Positions 1 through 6,962 of a DNA stretch of 17,712 nt are shown piece after piece (position 1 is the stretch's first letter; each line of letters starts with the position of its first letter). The translations under genes and the position numbers were made by a program. A model generated the notes under the pieces. It did not search any database. It was given only the letters and a program-made list of their open reading frames with translations, and was not told the DNA's origin. Where the stretch lies: positions 1-17,712 of the forward strand of contig CAMZAI010000031.1 in assembly GCA_947304065.1 (NCBI GenBank), written 5' to 3'. Source of the stretch: an uncultured Clostridia bacterium (GTDB taxonomy: Bacteria > Bacillota > Clostridia > Lachnospirales > Lachnospiraceae).

Positions 1-912
1 TGGCCATAACCACGCCGGGTCTTTGCCCATTGTAAAGCTCATGAAGCAGAGGGCAATGAAACCTGCGATCGTTGTGATCGAGCTTCCTACAACGGATGTA
101 AGCGTATCCCTGATGGCCGTTGCCATCGCTTCTTCCTTGTCGTCGATCTTCAGGCGCTTTTCGTTATAGCAGTTCCAGAGGAAGATAGAGTAATCCATTG
201 TTACAGCCAGCTGGAGCACTGCTGAGATCGCCTTGGTAATATACGAGATCTCGCCGAAGAAGTAGTTCGTGCCCATGTTGTAAAGGATCGCCATCCCGAT
301 GCTTGTAAGGAATACAAGCGGAACGAGCCAGCCGTCAAGCAGTATCATCATCGCTGCCAGAGCGCATACAACAGCAAGTCCGACGTAGATGGGCTCTTCC
401 TTCTCGCACAGGTCCTTAAGGTCAGTAACAAGCGCCGACATGCCGGTTACGTAGCAATCCTTAGTGCATATCTTTCTGATCTCACGGATCGCATCCATCG
501 TTACATCATCTGATGTAGAGCTGTCAAAGAAGATTGCGAGCATTGTCGCATCTCCTTTGTTGAACGCATCGTAGATCTTGTCCGGAAGCAGCTCCATAGG
601 AATGTTGACGTCCATGAACGAGTCATACCAAAGAACCGTTGCAACGTGGTTTACTTCCCTGATCCGGTCTGCAAGTTCCGAAACATCCCCGGGCTGCATG
701 TTCTCAACCATTACCAGCGAGAACGCGCCTTTACCGAAATCATCCATCAACAGATCCTGTCCTTTTACTGTATCGATATCTGAAGGCAGGTAGGTCAGCA
801 TATCGTAATTGATCCTGGTCTTTGCCATGCCGAGAACCGCCGGGATCATGAGCAGGATCGCTGCGATCAGTATCAGTACGCGGTTTTTGGCAATCATTTT
901 ACCGAATTTCAT
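1..912 (-). CDS. MMPL/RND-family transporter, N-terminal part (cut by window edge)
   Basis: Open reading frame from ATG at 912 running off the window; 304 codons are visible and no stop is reached. There is a first membrane segment at about residues 8-28, an extracytoplasmic domain at about 30-170, then several hydrophobic segments from about 175 on. The motif TMDYSIFLWN (residues 238-247) matches the MMPL domain; the Asp240-Tyr241 pair corresponds to the DY proton-relay pair of MmpL3-like transporters in TM4. The family moves lipids, drugs or other hydrophobic compounds using the proton gradient; the substrate here cannot be told. A strong ribosome binding site (GAGAGGAGA) lies about 9 nt before the ATG. 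It lies 18 nt downstream of the DUF308 gene, so the two are probably co-transcribed and may answer to the TetR regulator upstream. The C-terminal half and second MMPL repeat are outside the window. Confidence 0.88.
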   Translation of the reverse strand, partial: MKFGKMIAKNRVLILIAAILLMIPAVLGMAKTRINYDMLTYLPSDIDTVKGQDLLMDDFGKGAFSLVMVENMQPGDVSELADRIREVNHVATVLWYDSFMDVNIPMELLPDKIYDAFNKGDATMLAIFFDSSTSDDVTMDAIREIRKICTKDCYVTGMSALVTDLKDLCEKEEPIYVGLAVVCALAAMMILLDGWLVPLVFLTSIGMAILYNMGTNYFFGEISYITKAISAVLQLAVTMDYSIFLWNCYNEKRLKIDDKEEAMATAIRDTLTSVVGSSITTIAGFIALCFMSFTMGKDPAWLWP

Positions 913-930
913 ATCTTACATTCTCCTCTC

Positions 931-1518
931 TTAAACTTCCTTATATCTGACTTCGATCACATCCGGCTGCTGATGCCGTATTATCTTTACGGTAGACAGA
1001 ACCGTGATCAGGCTCATGATGCCGTCCAGCAAAAGCGCAGCTCCGAGAAGTGTCATTGCCACAACGGTTGTCTCGGCCGGCCTGAATATCAATATCAGAC
1101 CAATGCATCCGGTAAGTATTGCCGAAATGAAGATCAGCCACCATTTACCGATGCCGAACGCTTTTGAATCAACCGCTATCTGGATCTTGAACAATCCGTC
1201 TGCCAGTATCGCGATACCCAGTGTAATGCAGAGCAGGTTAAGCATCTCGCCCGGTTTTATCAGTACTATGACTCCGAGTACCGCAAGCAGTATTCCGAAC
1301 GCCAGATCATACTGAAACGCAAGTCTGAACAGATCCTTCGAGAAGTATCCGATGATCTTGAATATTCCGAATACGATCATCGAACATCCGACCAAAGTTC
1401 CGATAAGTGAGATCGATATCCCGGGGAATATCATAAGCAGTATTCCGAAGATACAGAACAGGACCGAACTCGCAGCACAACCAAACTTTGCTGTTTTCAT
1501 CGATGTTGTCGAACGCAT
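931..1518 (-). CDS. HdeD-like DUF308 integral membrane protein
   Basis: 195 residues, made almost wholly of hydrophobic segments separated by short loops, consistent with about six membrane helices. The repeated pattern of GI-hydrophobic stretches (for example FGILLAVLGVIVLIKPGE, residues 74-91, and ILTGCIGLILIFRPAE, 134-149) is typical of DUF308/HdeD proteins, where two to three related helix pairs end in a Pro-Gly/Pro-Ala turn. HdeD of E. coli is linked to acid resistance, but the molecular role of the family is unknown. The ATG at 1518 is favoured over the Met at residue 7 because AGAAGGAGG lies about 8 nt upstream. It precedes the MMPL transporter by 18 nt, suggesting a two-gene membrane unit. 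It is separated from the TetR gene by a terminator and about 150 nt that should hold its promoter. Confidence 0.85.
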   Translation of the reverse strand: MRSTTSMKTAKFGCAASSVLFCIFGILLMIFPGISISLIGTLVGCSMIVFGIFKIIGYFSKDLFRLAFQYDLAFGILLAVLGVIVLIKPGEMLNLLCITLGIAILADGLFKIQIAVDSKAFGIGKWWLIFISAILTGCIGLILIFRPAETTVVAMTLLGAALLLDGIMSLITVLSTVKIIRHQQPDVIEVRYKEV

Positions 1519-1667
1519 ATCCTTCGCCTCCTTCTTTTACCATCTGCCTCAATTGGCATCAGGCTCTCTTTCTTTGTTGAGGCCATAATACAGCCCCGGA
1601 AGGCATAATAAAACGGTCAGATACCCCTTACTGTAACGATTTTGGGCAACAACTCATAAATTGACAT
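1519..1667 (-). promoter_or_regulatory. Probable promoter/leader region of the DUF308-MMPL unit
   Basis: About 150 nt lie between the terminator of the TetR gene and the DUF308 start. No textbook -35/-10 pair is visible. Candidate -10 boxes on the minus strand are two TATTAT hexamers (about 1583-1588 and 1607-1612) without a good -35 at 16-18 nt. Short symmetric elements occur: TTACTGTAA at 1628-1636 and TGCC-N6-GGCA at about 1546-1559, just before the ribosome binding site. Either could be an operator for the neighbouring TetR protein, but the arms are too short to decide. That a promoter exists here is inferred from the terminator upstream. Confidence 0.35.
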
Positions 1668-1721
1668 AAAAAAAGACAGAACCTCTTCCGTGTCCGATTT
1701 TCAGACACATTCAGGGTTCTG
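1668..1721 (-). terminator. Intrinsic terminator after the TetR gene
   Basis: On the minus strand the outer stem CAGAACC/GGTTCTG (arms at 1715-1721 and 1677-1683) encloses a second stem GTGTC/GACAC (1690-1694 and 1704-1708). It is followed by seven T residues (1668-1674). The T-run and the position 37 nt after the TetR stop codon make this a convincing rho-independent terminator. Confidence 0.85.
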
Positions 1722-1758
1722 CCCAAATACTTCATTTGACAATACAAGGGTATTTTAT

Positions 1759-2322
1759 TTACTTGTTAATAGACTCAGTAATTTTCAACGCGCCTTTAAG
1801 CAGCGCAGGCATCATCTCAAAGAATCTCCGGCTGTCCTTCATCAGATCTTCTTTCATGCCTCCGTTGATCCAGTCAACCGTGACTCCAAAGAACTCGCAC
1901 TTTAAGAATCCAACGATGATACGCCTGTCATCATCACTGTATTTCAGATCTGAAATTATCGTATCGACATACTTTCCGATCACGTCCTCGCACAGATCCG
2001 ACAGATTCTTCTCTAGAATATCACGGCTGATTGAATTAAATATATGCAATACCGCGTTCTTATTCTTTATGGCAAAGCTGATGATCGCTTCCATGGCGCT
2101 TTCGAGAGAATCAACGGTCGGATATTCCGTGATAACTACCTCGGACTGTTCCCTCACTATGGTTCCGAGCAGGGTCGGCACATCCTGATAATGATAATAG
2201 AATGAATTCCTGTTGATCCCGCAATCCTCGACAATATCCTTCACCGTGATCTTGTCGAGCGGCCGCTCGTTAAGAAGCTTTATAAATGATTCTTTTATCG
2301 CCTTTTCGGTAAAATTAGCCAT
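1759..2322 (-). CDS. TetR/AcrR-family transcriptional regulator
   Basis: 187 residues. The N-terminal helix-turn-helix covers about residues 8-52: the stretch ITVKDIVEDCGINRNSFYYH (25-44) has the usual TetR layout in which the recognition helix ends in an aromatic cluster (S-F-Y-Y-H-Y). The C-terminal ligand-binding domain is helical and divergent; the sequence resembles the DhaS-like TetR group of Firmicutes with a TetR_C_8-type domain, an assignment from memory. An excellent ribosome binding site (GAAGGAG) sits 4-5 nt before the ATG at 2322. It lies between a BlaI-like gene upstream and the DUF308-MMPL pair downstream, all on one strand. TetR proteins commonly repress a neighbouring efflux gene, so control of the DUF308-MMPL unit is likely but inferred; the ligand is unknown. 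Confidence 0.9.
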   Translation of the reverse strand: MANFTEKAIKESFIKLLNERPLDKITVKDIVEDCGINRNSFYYHYQDVPTLLGTIVREQSEVVITEYPTVDSLESAMEAIISFAIKNKNAVLHIFNSISRDILEKNLSDLCEDVIGKYVDTIISDLKYSDDDRRIIVGFLKCEFFGVTVDWINGGMKEDLMKDSRRFFEMMPALLKGALKITESINK

Positions 2323-2335
2323 ATATCTCCTTCAC

Positions 2336-2364
2336 GAAGAAAAGCACACCCCTCGGATGTGCTT
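2336..2364 (-). terminator. Hairpin/terminator between the BlaI-like and TetR genes
   Basis: Minus-strand stem AAGCACA/TGTGCTT (2358-2364 with 2342-2348), extended inward by two more G-C pairs past a single mismatch to a three-base loop. It is followed by TTTTCTTC. It ends only about 6 nt before the ribosome binding site of the TetR gene and leaves no room for a promoter between hairpin and gene. It may therefore act as an incomplete terminator or as an mRNA-stabilising hairpin rather than a full stop. Confidence 0.65.
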
Positions 2365-2413
2365 CCCCGTTCATAAAACAAAACCCCGTTCTCCACCATT
2401 TATTTCGAACGTA

Positions 2414-2776
2414 TTATCTGTAAGTAGCGAGCATGTGCTCGAGCTCATGGATCTCTGTCGCACTGAGTCTGTGTGATCTGAGATATTCATCAAAAAGATT
2501 GGAAAAAGAACCGTCAAACAATTTCTCAAGAAGAGCGTTCGTCTCGATGACCCTGATCTGGGGCTTCGTAACCAAAGCCTTGCAGTAGAAACCGGGTTCG
2601 ATCCTCTCGATCGCTCCCTTATCGATCAGTCTCTTGATGACCGTATAGGAAGTGTTCTTTTCCCAGCCGATATATTCTTTTATGATCTTTGCAATGTCCT
2701 TCGCTGCGAGCATCTTGTTCGACCAGAGCAGCTCCATGACATTCAATTCACCTTCATGTAATCTTATCTCGCCCAT
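2414..2776 (-). CDS. BlaI/MecI-family (penicillinase repressor type) transcriptional regulator
   Basis: 120 residues, close to the usual length of about 125. The N-terminal winged helix (residues 3-70) carries the family pattern: acidic LHEGELNVMELLW (6-18), the recognition region YIGWEKNTSYTVIKRLIDKG (35-54), then the wing (IERIEPGFYCKALVT). The helical C-terminal tail (about 75-120) matches the dimerisation part of BlaI. Family members bind TACA-NN-TGTA dyads, and one such dyad lies in the leader of this gene, so autorepression is likely. No BlaR1/MecR1 sensor protease and no beta-lactamase is in the window, so this is an orphan member whose inducer is unknown. The ribosome binding site is weak (GGTG about 4 nt before the ATG), which fits low repressor levels. 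A hairpin separates it from the TetR gene. Confidence 0.9.
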   Translation of the reverse strand: MGEIRLHEGELNVMELLWSNKMLAAKDIAKIIKEYIGWEKNTSYTVIKRLIDKGAIERIEPGFYCKALVTKPQIRVIETNALLEKLFDGSFSNLFDEYLRSHRLSATEIHELEHMLATYR

Positions 2777-2791
2777 ATATGCACCATATAC

Positions 2792-2820
2792 ATTATATTG
2801 TGTCTCTACTACAACTGTAG
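2792..2820 (-). promoter_or_regulatory. Second candidate promoter of the BlaI-like gene
   Basis: A perfect TATAAT on the minus strand (2792-2797) lies 17 nt from CTACAG (2815-2820), which is a poor -35 and coincides with the BlaI dyad. If used, transcription would start only about 8-10 nt before the ATG, giving a nearly leaderless mRNA, and bound repressor would cover the -35 box directly. Confidence 0.4.
2809..2820. promoter_or_regulatory. BlaI-type operator dyad, site 1
   Basis: CTACA-AC-TGTAG is a perfect 12-bp inverted repeat that contains the BlaI/MecI core TACA-NN-TGTA. It lies 33 nt upstream of the BlaI-like start codon and downstream of the TTGACA promoter, so bound repressor would block elongation or initiation. 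The assignment rests on the motif match plus the adjacent BlaI-like gene. Confidence 0.75.
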
Positions 2821-2839
2821 CAGAACTGTGACATAACTT

Positions 2840-2868
2840 ATTCTATAGCCATAGAACGAATTTGTCAA
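2840..2868 (-). promoter_or_regulatory. Strong sigma-A type promoter of the BlaI-like gene
   Basis: The minus strand shows a perfect -35 TTGACA (2863-2868), a spacer of exactly 17 nt, and a -10 TAGAAT (2840-2845, five of six matches). Transcription should start near 2833, giving a leader of about 57 nt that contains operator site 1. Confidence 0.75.
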
Positions 2869-2895
2869 CAGAAATTTCACAGAATTTTCACAATT

Positions 2896-2907
2896 CTACA
2901 TACGTAG
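2896..2907. promoter_or_regulatory. BlaI-type operator-like dyad, site 2
   Basis: CTACA-TA-CGTAG differs from the site 1 arms at a single position (CGTAG instead of TGTAG). It lies about 28 bp upstream of the TTGACA box and about 87 bp centre to centre from site 1, so the two dyads flank the promoter. It sits just beyond the ATPase stop codon. Weaker than site 1 on sequence alone. Confidence 0.45.
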
Positions 2908-2917
2908 TCAGTGCTTA

Positions 2918-4129
2918 CTATCCTAATAGAAAGGACGCATAAACAGGGATTTTCAGCTCCGAATTCTCTAATTTGTAGTTGTCCCTCCCGACAGCCACAA
3001 TATATGCTATAGCTTGATTTTCAGCGATCTTTGAAAGGCTTTTTCCGTGTCTTCCCCTGCCCTGGTTAAACTCAACCGGCACAAATCCGTTTTCGGTCCT
3101 GTAAAGCAGATCTGTTTTCGCTCCGGTCTCCGATTCGAAGTAAAACAGTTCATATTTTTCTCCGAGTCCCGACGCCAATGATGCACTAAGCTGCTGGTAT
3201 TCGAGTCGTTCTACAGCTATCTCATGACCGCTTTTGAGCAAATATCCGGCCAGTCCGCAGTCAAAAAGAGTCAGTCCGAAGCTCTCCTCGTGGTTTAGCC
3301 TTCTGCTCATGAAAACGATCCTGTTCGCAGCCAAATATTCGATCGCGTCACGGTACATCGATGCGGTCACTCCCCTTCTGATCAGGTTCAGGGTGAAGCG
3401 TCTCCTTCCGATCGCCATATGATCCGGAATGACTTCGAGCACATCGCGCATTTTAGGATCGCCGTATCTGCCGATATCGTCAAATATCGCACTGATGCAT
3501 CTTCTCTGACGCTCTTCAATATTGACCGAGTCGTTATTCGCAGCATATTCCAGAACAGCTTCCGGCATGCCTCCTACGCGCAGATAATCGTCCCACATCT
3601 CGAGCAATTCATTATGCAGCATCTGCGGAACGGCTCTTTTTTTCTCAAAATGTCCCTTTATCAGCTCGCTGTACCACTCCCTGCCGGTGCCTTCAAGGAA
3701 CTCGTCAAAGCCCATCGGTCCCATATAAGCGCATTTAAAGGCCGAAATAAGGCTTTGGGAAGCAAATGACGAAACACAGATCACTTTAATGTCAAAACGG
3801 CTGTACGGGGCTTCAAACAGCGCACATAATGTCCTGCAGGCCTGGATTTCATCGAATATCAGCAGGATATCGTCCGCCGATGCATCATTCTCAAGCCCCA
3901 GAAAGGCATAAACAGCATCACGGGCATTCCCAAATCCGCCTCTATCAAAGAAAAACCTCGCAGAAGCATCCGTCTCAAGATTAACGTAGATACTCCTCTC
4001 ACGCCTGCTCTCGGCAAACTCGCATACCGTATACGTCTTCCCTACGCCTCGCGGCCCCAGTACAAGAAGCGGCGCATCAGCGCCGCTCTCTATCCAGTCA
4101 TTCAGTTTAGCCGTGAACTTTCTTTTCAT
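2918..4129 (-). CDS. AAA_14/DUF4143 family ATP-binding protein
   Basis: 403 residues, the normal length of this family. The N-terminal P-loop ATPase has Walker A GPRGVGKT (25-32) and Walker B ILLIFDEI (88-95) with the catalytic Glu. The conserved VGGMPEAV (186-193) marks the junction to the winged-helix and DUF4143 C-terminal part. That part ends in a restriction-endonuclease-like core (Asp340 in KTDLLYR, then PVEFN at 351-355). In many relatives the last motif reads E-x-K; here the Lys position is Asn355, so nuclease activity is unlikely. The biological role of these ATPases is largely unknown. The ATG at 4129 is preceded by GAGGCAG at about 6-9 nt. It follows rluD by 25 nt without a visible terminator, so it probably rides on lspA-rluD transcription. 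No partner gene such as a toxin or antitoxin is next to it. Confidence 0.88.
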   Translation of the reverse strand: MKRKFTAKLNDWIESGADAPLLVLGPRGVGKTYTVCEFAESRRERSIYVNLETDASARFFFDRGGFGNARDAVYAFLGLENDASADDILLIFDEIQACRTLCALFEAPYSRFDIKVICVSSFASQSLISAFKCAYMGPMGFDEFLEGTGREWYSELIKGHFEKKRAVPQMLHNELLEMWDDYLRVGGMPEAVLEYAANNDSVNIEERQRRCISAIFDDIGRYGDPKMRDVLEVIPDHMAIGRRRFTLNLIRRGVTASMYRDAIEYLAANRIVFMSRRLNHEESFGLTLFDCGLAGYLLKSGHEIAVERLEYQQLSASLASGLGEKYELFYFESETGAKTDLLYRTENGFVPVEFNQGRGRHGKSLSKIAENQAIAYIVAVGRDNYKLENSELKIPVYASFLLG

Positions 4130-4154
4130 GTATCTGCCTCAAAGGTGTATGTTC

Positions 4155-5072
4155 TTATGCCCTAAGCCTTTCAAGAAGTGCCGTAAAATACTCCGGCAGC
4201 TCCGCCTTAAACTCCATATATTCCCCGCTCGTCGGGTGAATCAGCCCCAAAACTCCGGCGTGCAGACACTGTCCCTCCGTCTTAAAGCCCGGTCTTTCGC
4301 CTCCGTATACCGTATCTCCGAGAAGCGGATGGCCTGTTGAAGCCATATGCACCCTAATCTGATGCGTACGTCCGGTCTCGAGCCTGCACTCTATATGTGT
4401 ATAACCGTTCAGCCGCTCAAGTACCTTATAATGTGTTACGGCTTCCTTGCCGTTTACGCGATTTATCGCCATCTTTTTGCGGTCGTTGGGGTTCCTGCCT
4501 ATCGGAGCATCTATAACTCCTTCATCGTCCTTCAGCGAACCGATACAGATAGCTTCATATCTTCTCGTGACGGAGTGTTCTTTTAGCTGTTCGGCGACAT
4601 TCCTGTGCGCCTTATCGTTCTTACACACCACCAGCAGTCCGGTGGTATCCTTATCTATCCGATGGACTATGCCCGGTCTTTCGACTCCGTTGATCCCCGA
4701 GAGCTGTCCGGCGCAATGGAACATCAAAGCATTGACCAGAGTCCCGGTAAATACGCCCGAAGCGGGATGTACCACCATTCCTTTGGGCTTATTGACGATC
4801 AGTATATCCGCATCCTCATAGAAAATATCGAGCGGAATGTCCTCGGGCAAAATGTCCGGAACTGTATTGTCCGGCACGGTAAACGCTATCTCATCTCCGT
4901 CAGAGACTTTAAAACTGGCCTTTACCGGAGCACCCGCGACCGTGACGAGCCCCTGCGCGATCAGCTTCTGTATATAGCTGCGCGAGAGCTCTTCGCAGTT
5001 TTCCGAAAGGAATTTGTCTATTCTGAGTCCGTCGGTGAATCCGTCGCAGACGATTGAGATTTCTTTGGCCAT
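4155..5072 (-). CDS. rluD: RluA-family 23S rRNA pseudouridine synthase (RluD/YlyB type)
   Basis: 305 residues, standard length. An N-terminal S4 RNA-binding domain covers about residues 14-60 (GLRIDKFLSE onward). The catalytic domain has the family signature HRIDKDTTGLLVV at 137-149, in which Asp140 is the nucleophile that attacks the uridine. The Arg-Thr-His-Gln motif GRTHQIRVHMASTGHPLLGD lies at about 228-247. RluD-type enzymes modify helix 69 of 23S rRNA; the exact target cannot be proven from sequence, but linkage to lspA is the same as for YlyB in Bacillus. The ATG at 5072 lies inside lspA, giving a 55-nt overlap. No later in-frame start would keep the S4 domain whole, so this start is preferred, with GACGAGG about 13 nt upstream. 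The overlap implies translational coupling to lspA. Confidence 0.93.
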   Translation of the reverse strand: MAKEISIVCDGFTDGLRIDKFLSENCEELSRSYIQKLIAQGLVTVAGAPVKASFKVSDGDEIAFTVPDNTVPDILPEDIPLDIFYEDADILIVNKPKGMVVHPASGVFTGTLVNALMFHCAGQLSGINGVERPGIVHRIDKDTTGLLVVCKNDKAHRNVAEQLKEHSVTRRYEAICIGSLKDDEGVIDAPIGRNPNDRKKMAINRVNGKEAVTHYKVLERLNGYTHIECRLETGRTHQIRVHMASTGHPLLGDTVYGGERPGFKTEGQCLHAGVLGLIHPTSGEYMEFKAELPEYFTALLERLRA

Positions 5073-5560
5073 ATCAGATTATAATCCTCGTCCTTATAGA
5101 AGAATAATACGAGCAGCAGGATGACAAACATCGAAACCGTGATGTAGCAGTCCGCAACATTGAACACTGGGAAATCGATCAGTTCGAAATAAAGGAAATC
5201 AATGACATATCCGAGCCTTATACGGTCGATCAGGTTCCCGACCGCGCCGGCGGCCACAAACATCAGGACCAGCTTCATCGCTCTTAAGCGCCTGTACTGC
5301 CAGTCGATCTTAAAGAACACGAACAGCATCGCACCGAGCACTATCAGCGTAAATACAGCGAGGAATAATGTCTTTCCGCTCAGTATCCCCCATACCGCAC
5401 CTGAATTCGTATGCGATACAAGCTTAAATACGCCTTCCCAGATCACGAACGGTCCGTCCGCCAGATGTCTCACGGCCATCGCCTTCGTGAACTGGTCGAA
5501 CCATACCAGAACTCCGGCCGCTATAAGCAATATGATATCGACGACATATCTCTTCTTCAT
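5018..5560 (-). CDS. lspA: Lipoprotein signal peptidase (signal peptidase II)
   Basis: 180 residues with four membrane helices (about 6-24, 62-84, 94-110 and 138-156). The conserved motifs are FDQFTK (21-26), SHTNSGAVWGI (49-59), GNLIDR (108-113) followed by VIDF, and FNVAD (133-137). Asp121 of VIDF and Asp137 of NVAD are the expected catalytic dyad of this aspartyl protease. It cuts the signal peptide of diacylglyceryl-modified prolipoproteins just before the lipobox Cys, and would process the lipoprotein carboxypeptidase encoded at 9784-10791. A charged and serine-rich tail (about 157-180) extends over the start of rluD. The ribosome binding site CGGAGG is well placed before ATG 5560. A hairpin ends 24 nt upstream of the start, and no clear promoter is visible between divIVA and lspA. 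Confidence 0.95.
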   Translation of the reverse strand: MKKRYVVDIILLIAAGVLVWFDQFTKAMAVRHLADGPFVIWEGVFKLVSHTNSGAVWGILSGKTLFLAVFTLIVLGAMLFVFFKIDWQYRRLRAMKLVLMFVAAGAVGNLIDRIRLGYVIDFLYFELIDFPVFNVADCYITVSMFVILLLVLFFYKDEDYNLIWPKKSQSSATDSPTDSE

Positions 5561-5584
5561 CGATAAAAAACCTCCGTAATATTG

Positions 5585-5614
5585 TTAAAAGGTCCACGAT
5601 AAACACCGTGGACC
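5585..5614 (-). terminator. Hairpin after divIVA, directly before lspA
   Basis: Perfect 8-bp stem GGTCCACG/CGTGGACC (5607-5614 with 5591-5598) with an 8-nt loop, followed on the minus strand by TTTT and AACAAT. It begins 6 nt after the divIVA stop codon. The short T-run suggests an imperfect terminator. Since lspA starts 25-30 nt further on without an obvious promoter, read-through or an RNA-stability role is plausible. Confidence 0.7.
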
Positions 5615-5620
5615 GTTAAT

Positions 5621-6295
5621 TCATTCATCACTTTCGTTCAGATCTACAAAATCAAACTCTTCCTGACCTTCAAGGTCATAATCTGAAAAATCGAATTCGG
5701 CGTCCGAATCCTCATCGGAAAGGTGTCCGGATGACTGATCCGCCTTGTCGCTTTCGGGTGCGGCGCCTGCATCGGGCTTCTGCGAATTCCCCATCGAAGC
5801 GTCGAATGAAAGCGGATTGCTCACAAACGCGTCGAGATTCTGGATATTGATGCTGAAAGCCTCGGAAGAAAGCATCTCGATCTGAGCGTTCGCCAGATTC
5901 TTGAACTGAAGCTTGTACTTCTCGTACTGCTGTATCAGCGAAATGGTCTGCTGATGAAGCACCTCAAGCTCGTTCTTCGCATCGGCAAGCATGATGTTGG
6001 CCTTTGTGGTGGCCTCCTTCTCGATGCGCTTTGCTTCTTTTGCGGCGTTGTTCCTGGTCTCCTCAGCGGTCTTCTCCGCGAGCACCAACGCTTTCTGAAG
6101 GGTCTTCTCGATGGTCTTGTAGTACTGGATACCCTCATTCAGTACCGCAACCCTGTCCTTCAGCTCCATATTCTGGCGATAGAGCTCCTCGTAGGAGTTC
6201 AGGATATCGCGCATAAAATTGTCAACGTCTCTTTTATCGTATCCGAGTCCACCGGATTTAAACGACTTGTTCTGTATCTCTACAGGTGTTACCAT
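5621..6295 (-). CDS. divIVA: DivIVA-type cell-pole / septum-placement protein
   Basis: 224 residues. The N-terminal lipid-binding segment has the family pattern: P-V-E-I-Q-N-K-S-F at residues 4-12, then GYDKRDVDNFMRDI (18-31). A long coiled coil follows (about 32-150), rich in Glu, Lys, Ala and Leu heptads. The tail (about 165-224) is low in complexity, strongly acidic (Asp/Glu/Ser) and probably disordered. DivIVA senses negative membrane curvature at poles and septa and recruits partners such as the Min proteins, a Min/DivIVA relation being known in Bacillus. This window also encodes MinE, so two topological cues coexist. The start at 6295 has GAGGGGG upstream. The gene follows sepF by 20 nt and ends in the hairpin before lspA. 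Confidence 0.93.
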   Translation of the reverse strand: MVTPVEIQNKSFKSGGLGYDKRDVDNFMRDILNSYEELYRQNMELKDRVAVLNEGIQYYKTIEKTLQKALVLAEKTAEETRNNAAKEAKRIEKEATTKANIMLADAKNELEVLHQQTISLIQQYEKYKLQFKNLANAQIEMLSSEAFSINIQNLDAFVSNPLSFDASMGNSQKPDAGAAPESDKADQSSGHLSDEDSDAEFDFSDYDLEGQEEFDFVDLNESDE

Positions 6296-6315
6296 ACCCC
6301 AATCCCCCTCTGAAC

Positions 6316-6951
6316 TTACATGGACTTACTGAGCAGCGGAACGTCATATCCGGTCTGAGCCAGAATGTCGTTGTAGTCGCCGGATACGTCAACAGTACCG
6401 GGCGCTGCGATAAAGATCAGATCGGAGATCTGGAAAAGCTTACCGTTAACCGAGTAAACAGCGCCGGAAATGAAGTCCATGATACGCTGCGAAACAACGA
6501 TGTCATTGTCCTCAAGATTAACGATCGCAACACAGTTCGAGAGCAATACATCGCAGATATCCTGCGAATCCTCGAAATTCTTGGGCTTCATGACGCAAAC
6601 CTCAAGACCGTCGCGTGTGGTCTTGATGGGAACGACCTTACTTCCTTCGGGTCTCTCCATGCGGAGCGTCTTGCTGTTGTTGCGGCTCTCGATATATGTG
6701 GAAGTGCCGTAATTGCTGGCTGAATGAGCCTTCTTAACCTGCGTGCCGTCTCCCGAAACGGAAGAAGATCTCGGTGTGGAAGCTCCCGACGCCGACGACG
6801 AAGGTCTCTTCGCCGAAAAATCACTCTTTCCCGGAGCGGGCGCCTCGGACGACCTGCGCTTTGAATTTACCGAATTCTCATATGCTGCAAAGGATTCGTC
6901 ATCATCCTGAAGCTTCAGAGTATCTAAAAGTTGTTTAAAAAAATTAGCCAT
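6316..6951 (-). CDS. sepF: SepF, FtsZ-associated division protein
   Basis: 211 residues. The N-terminal MANFFKQLLDTLKL is a short amphipathic helix that in SepF inserts into the membrane. Residues about 15-95 are a Ser/Ala/Pro-rich, probably disordered linker, longer than in Bacillus SepF (about 150 residues in total). The C-terminal DUF552 domain (about 103-200) includes the conserved run NCVAIVNLEDND (138-149), then RIMDFISGAVYSVNGK (155-170). SepF polymerises into rings and ties FtsZ filaments to the membrane at the septum. The ATG at 6951 has AAGGGG at about 7 nt. The yggS stop is only 11 nt upstream, so the genes are co-transcribed, as ylmE-sepF in Bacillus. Confidence 0.95.
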   Translation of the reverse strand: MANFFKQLLDTLKLQDDDESFAAYENSVNSKRRSSEAPAPGKSDFSAKRPSSSASGASTPRSSSVSGDGTQVKKAHSASNYGTSTYIESRNNSKTLRMERPEGSKVVPIKTTRDGLEVCVMKPKNFEDSQDICDVLLSNCVAIVNLEDNDIVVSQRIMDFISGAVYSVNGKLFQISDLIFIAAPGTVDVSGDYNDILAQTGYDVPLLSKSM

Positions 6952-6962
6952 ATTACAGCCCC

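Noticed and set aside
2414..2776. A beta-lactam resistance operon around the BlaI-like gene
   Set aside because: No BlaR1/MecR1 sensor and no beta-lactamase or PBP2a-like gene is adjacent; BlaI-type repressors often control other functions.
2880..2917. Terminator after the ATPase gene
   Set aside because: A weak AGAATT/AATTCT hairpin is present but it is short, AT-rich and lacks a following T-run.
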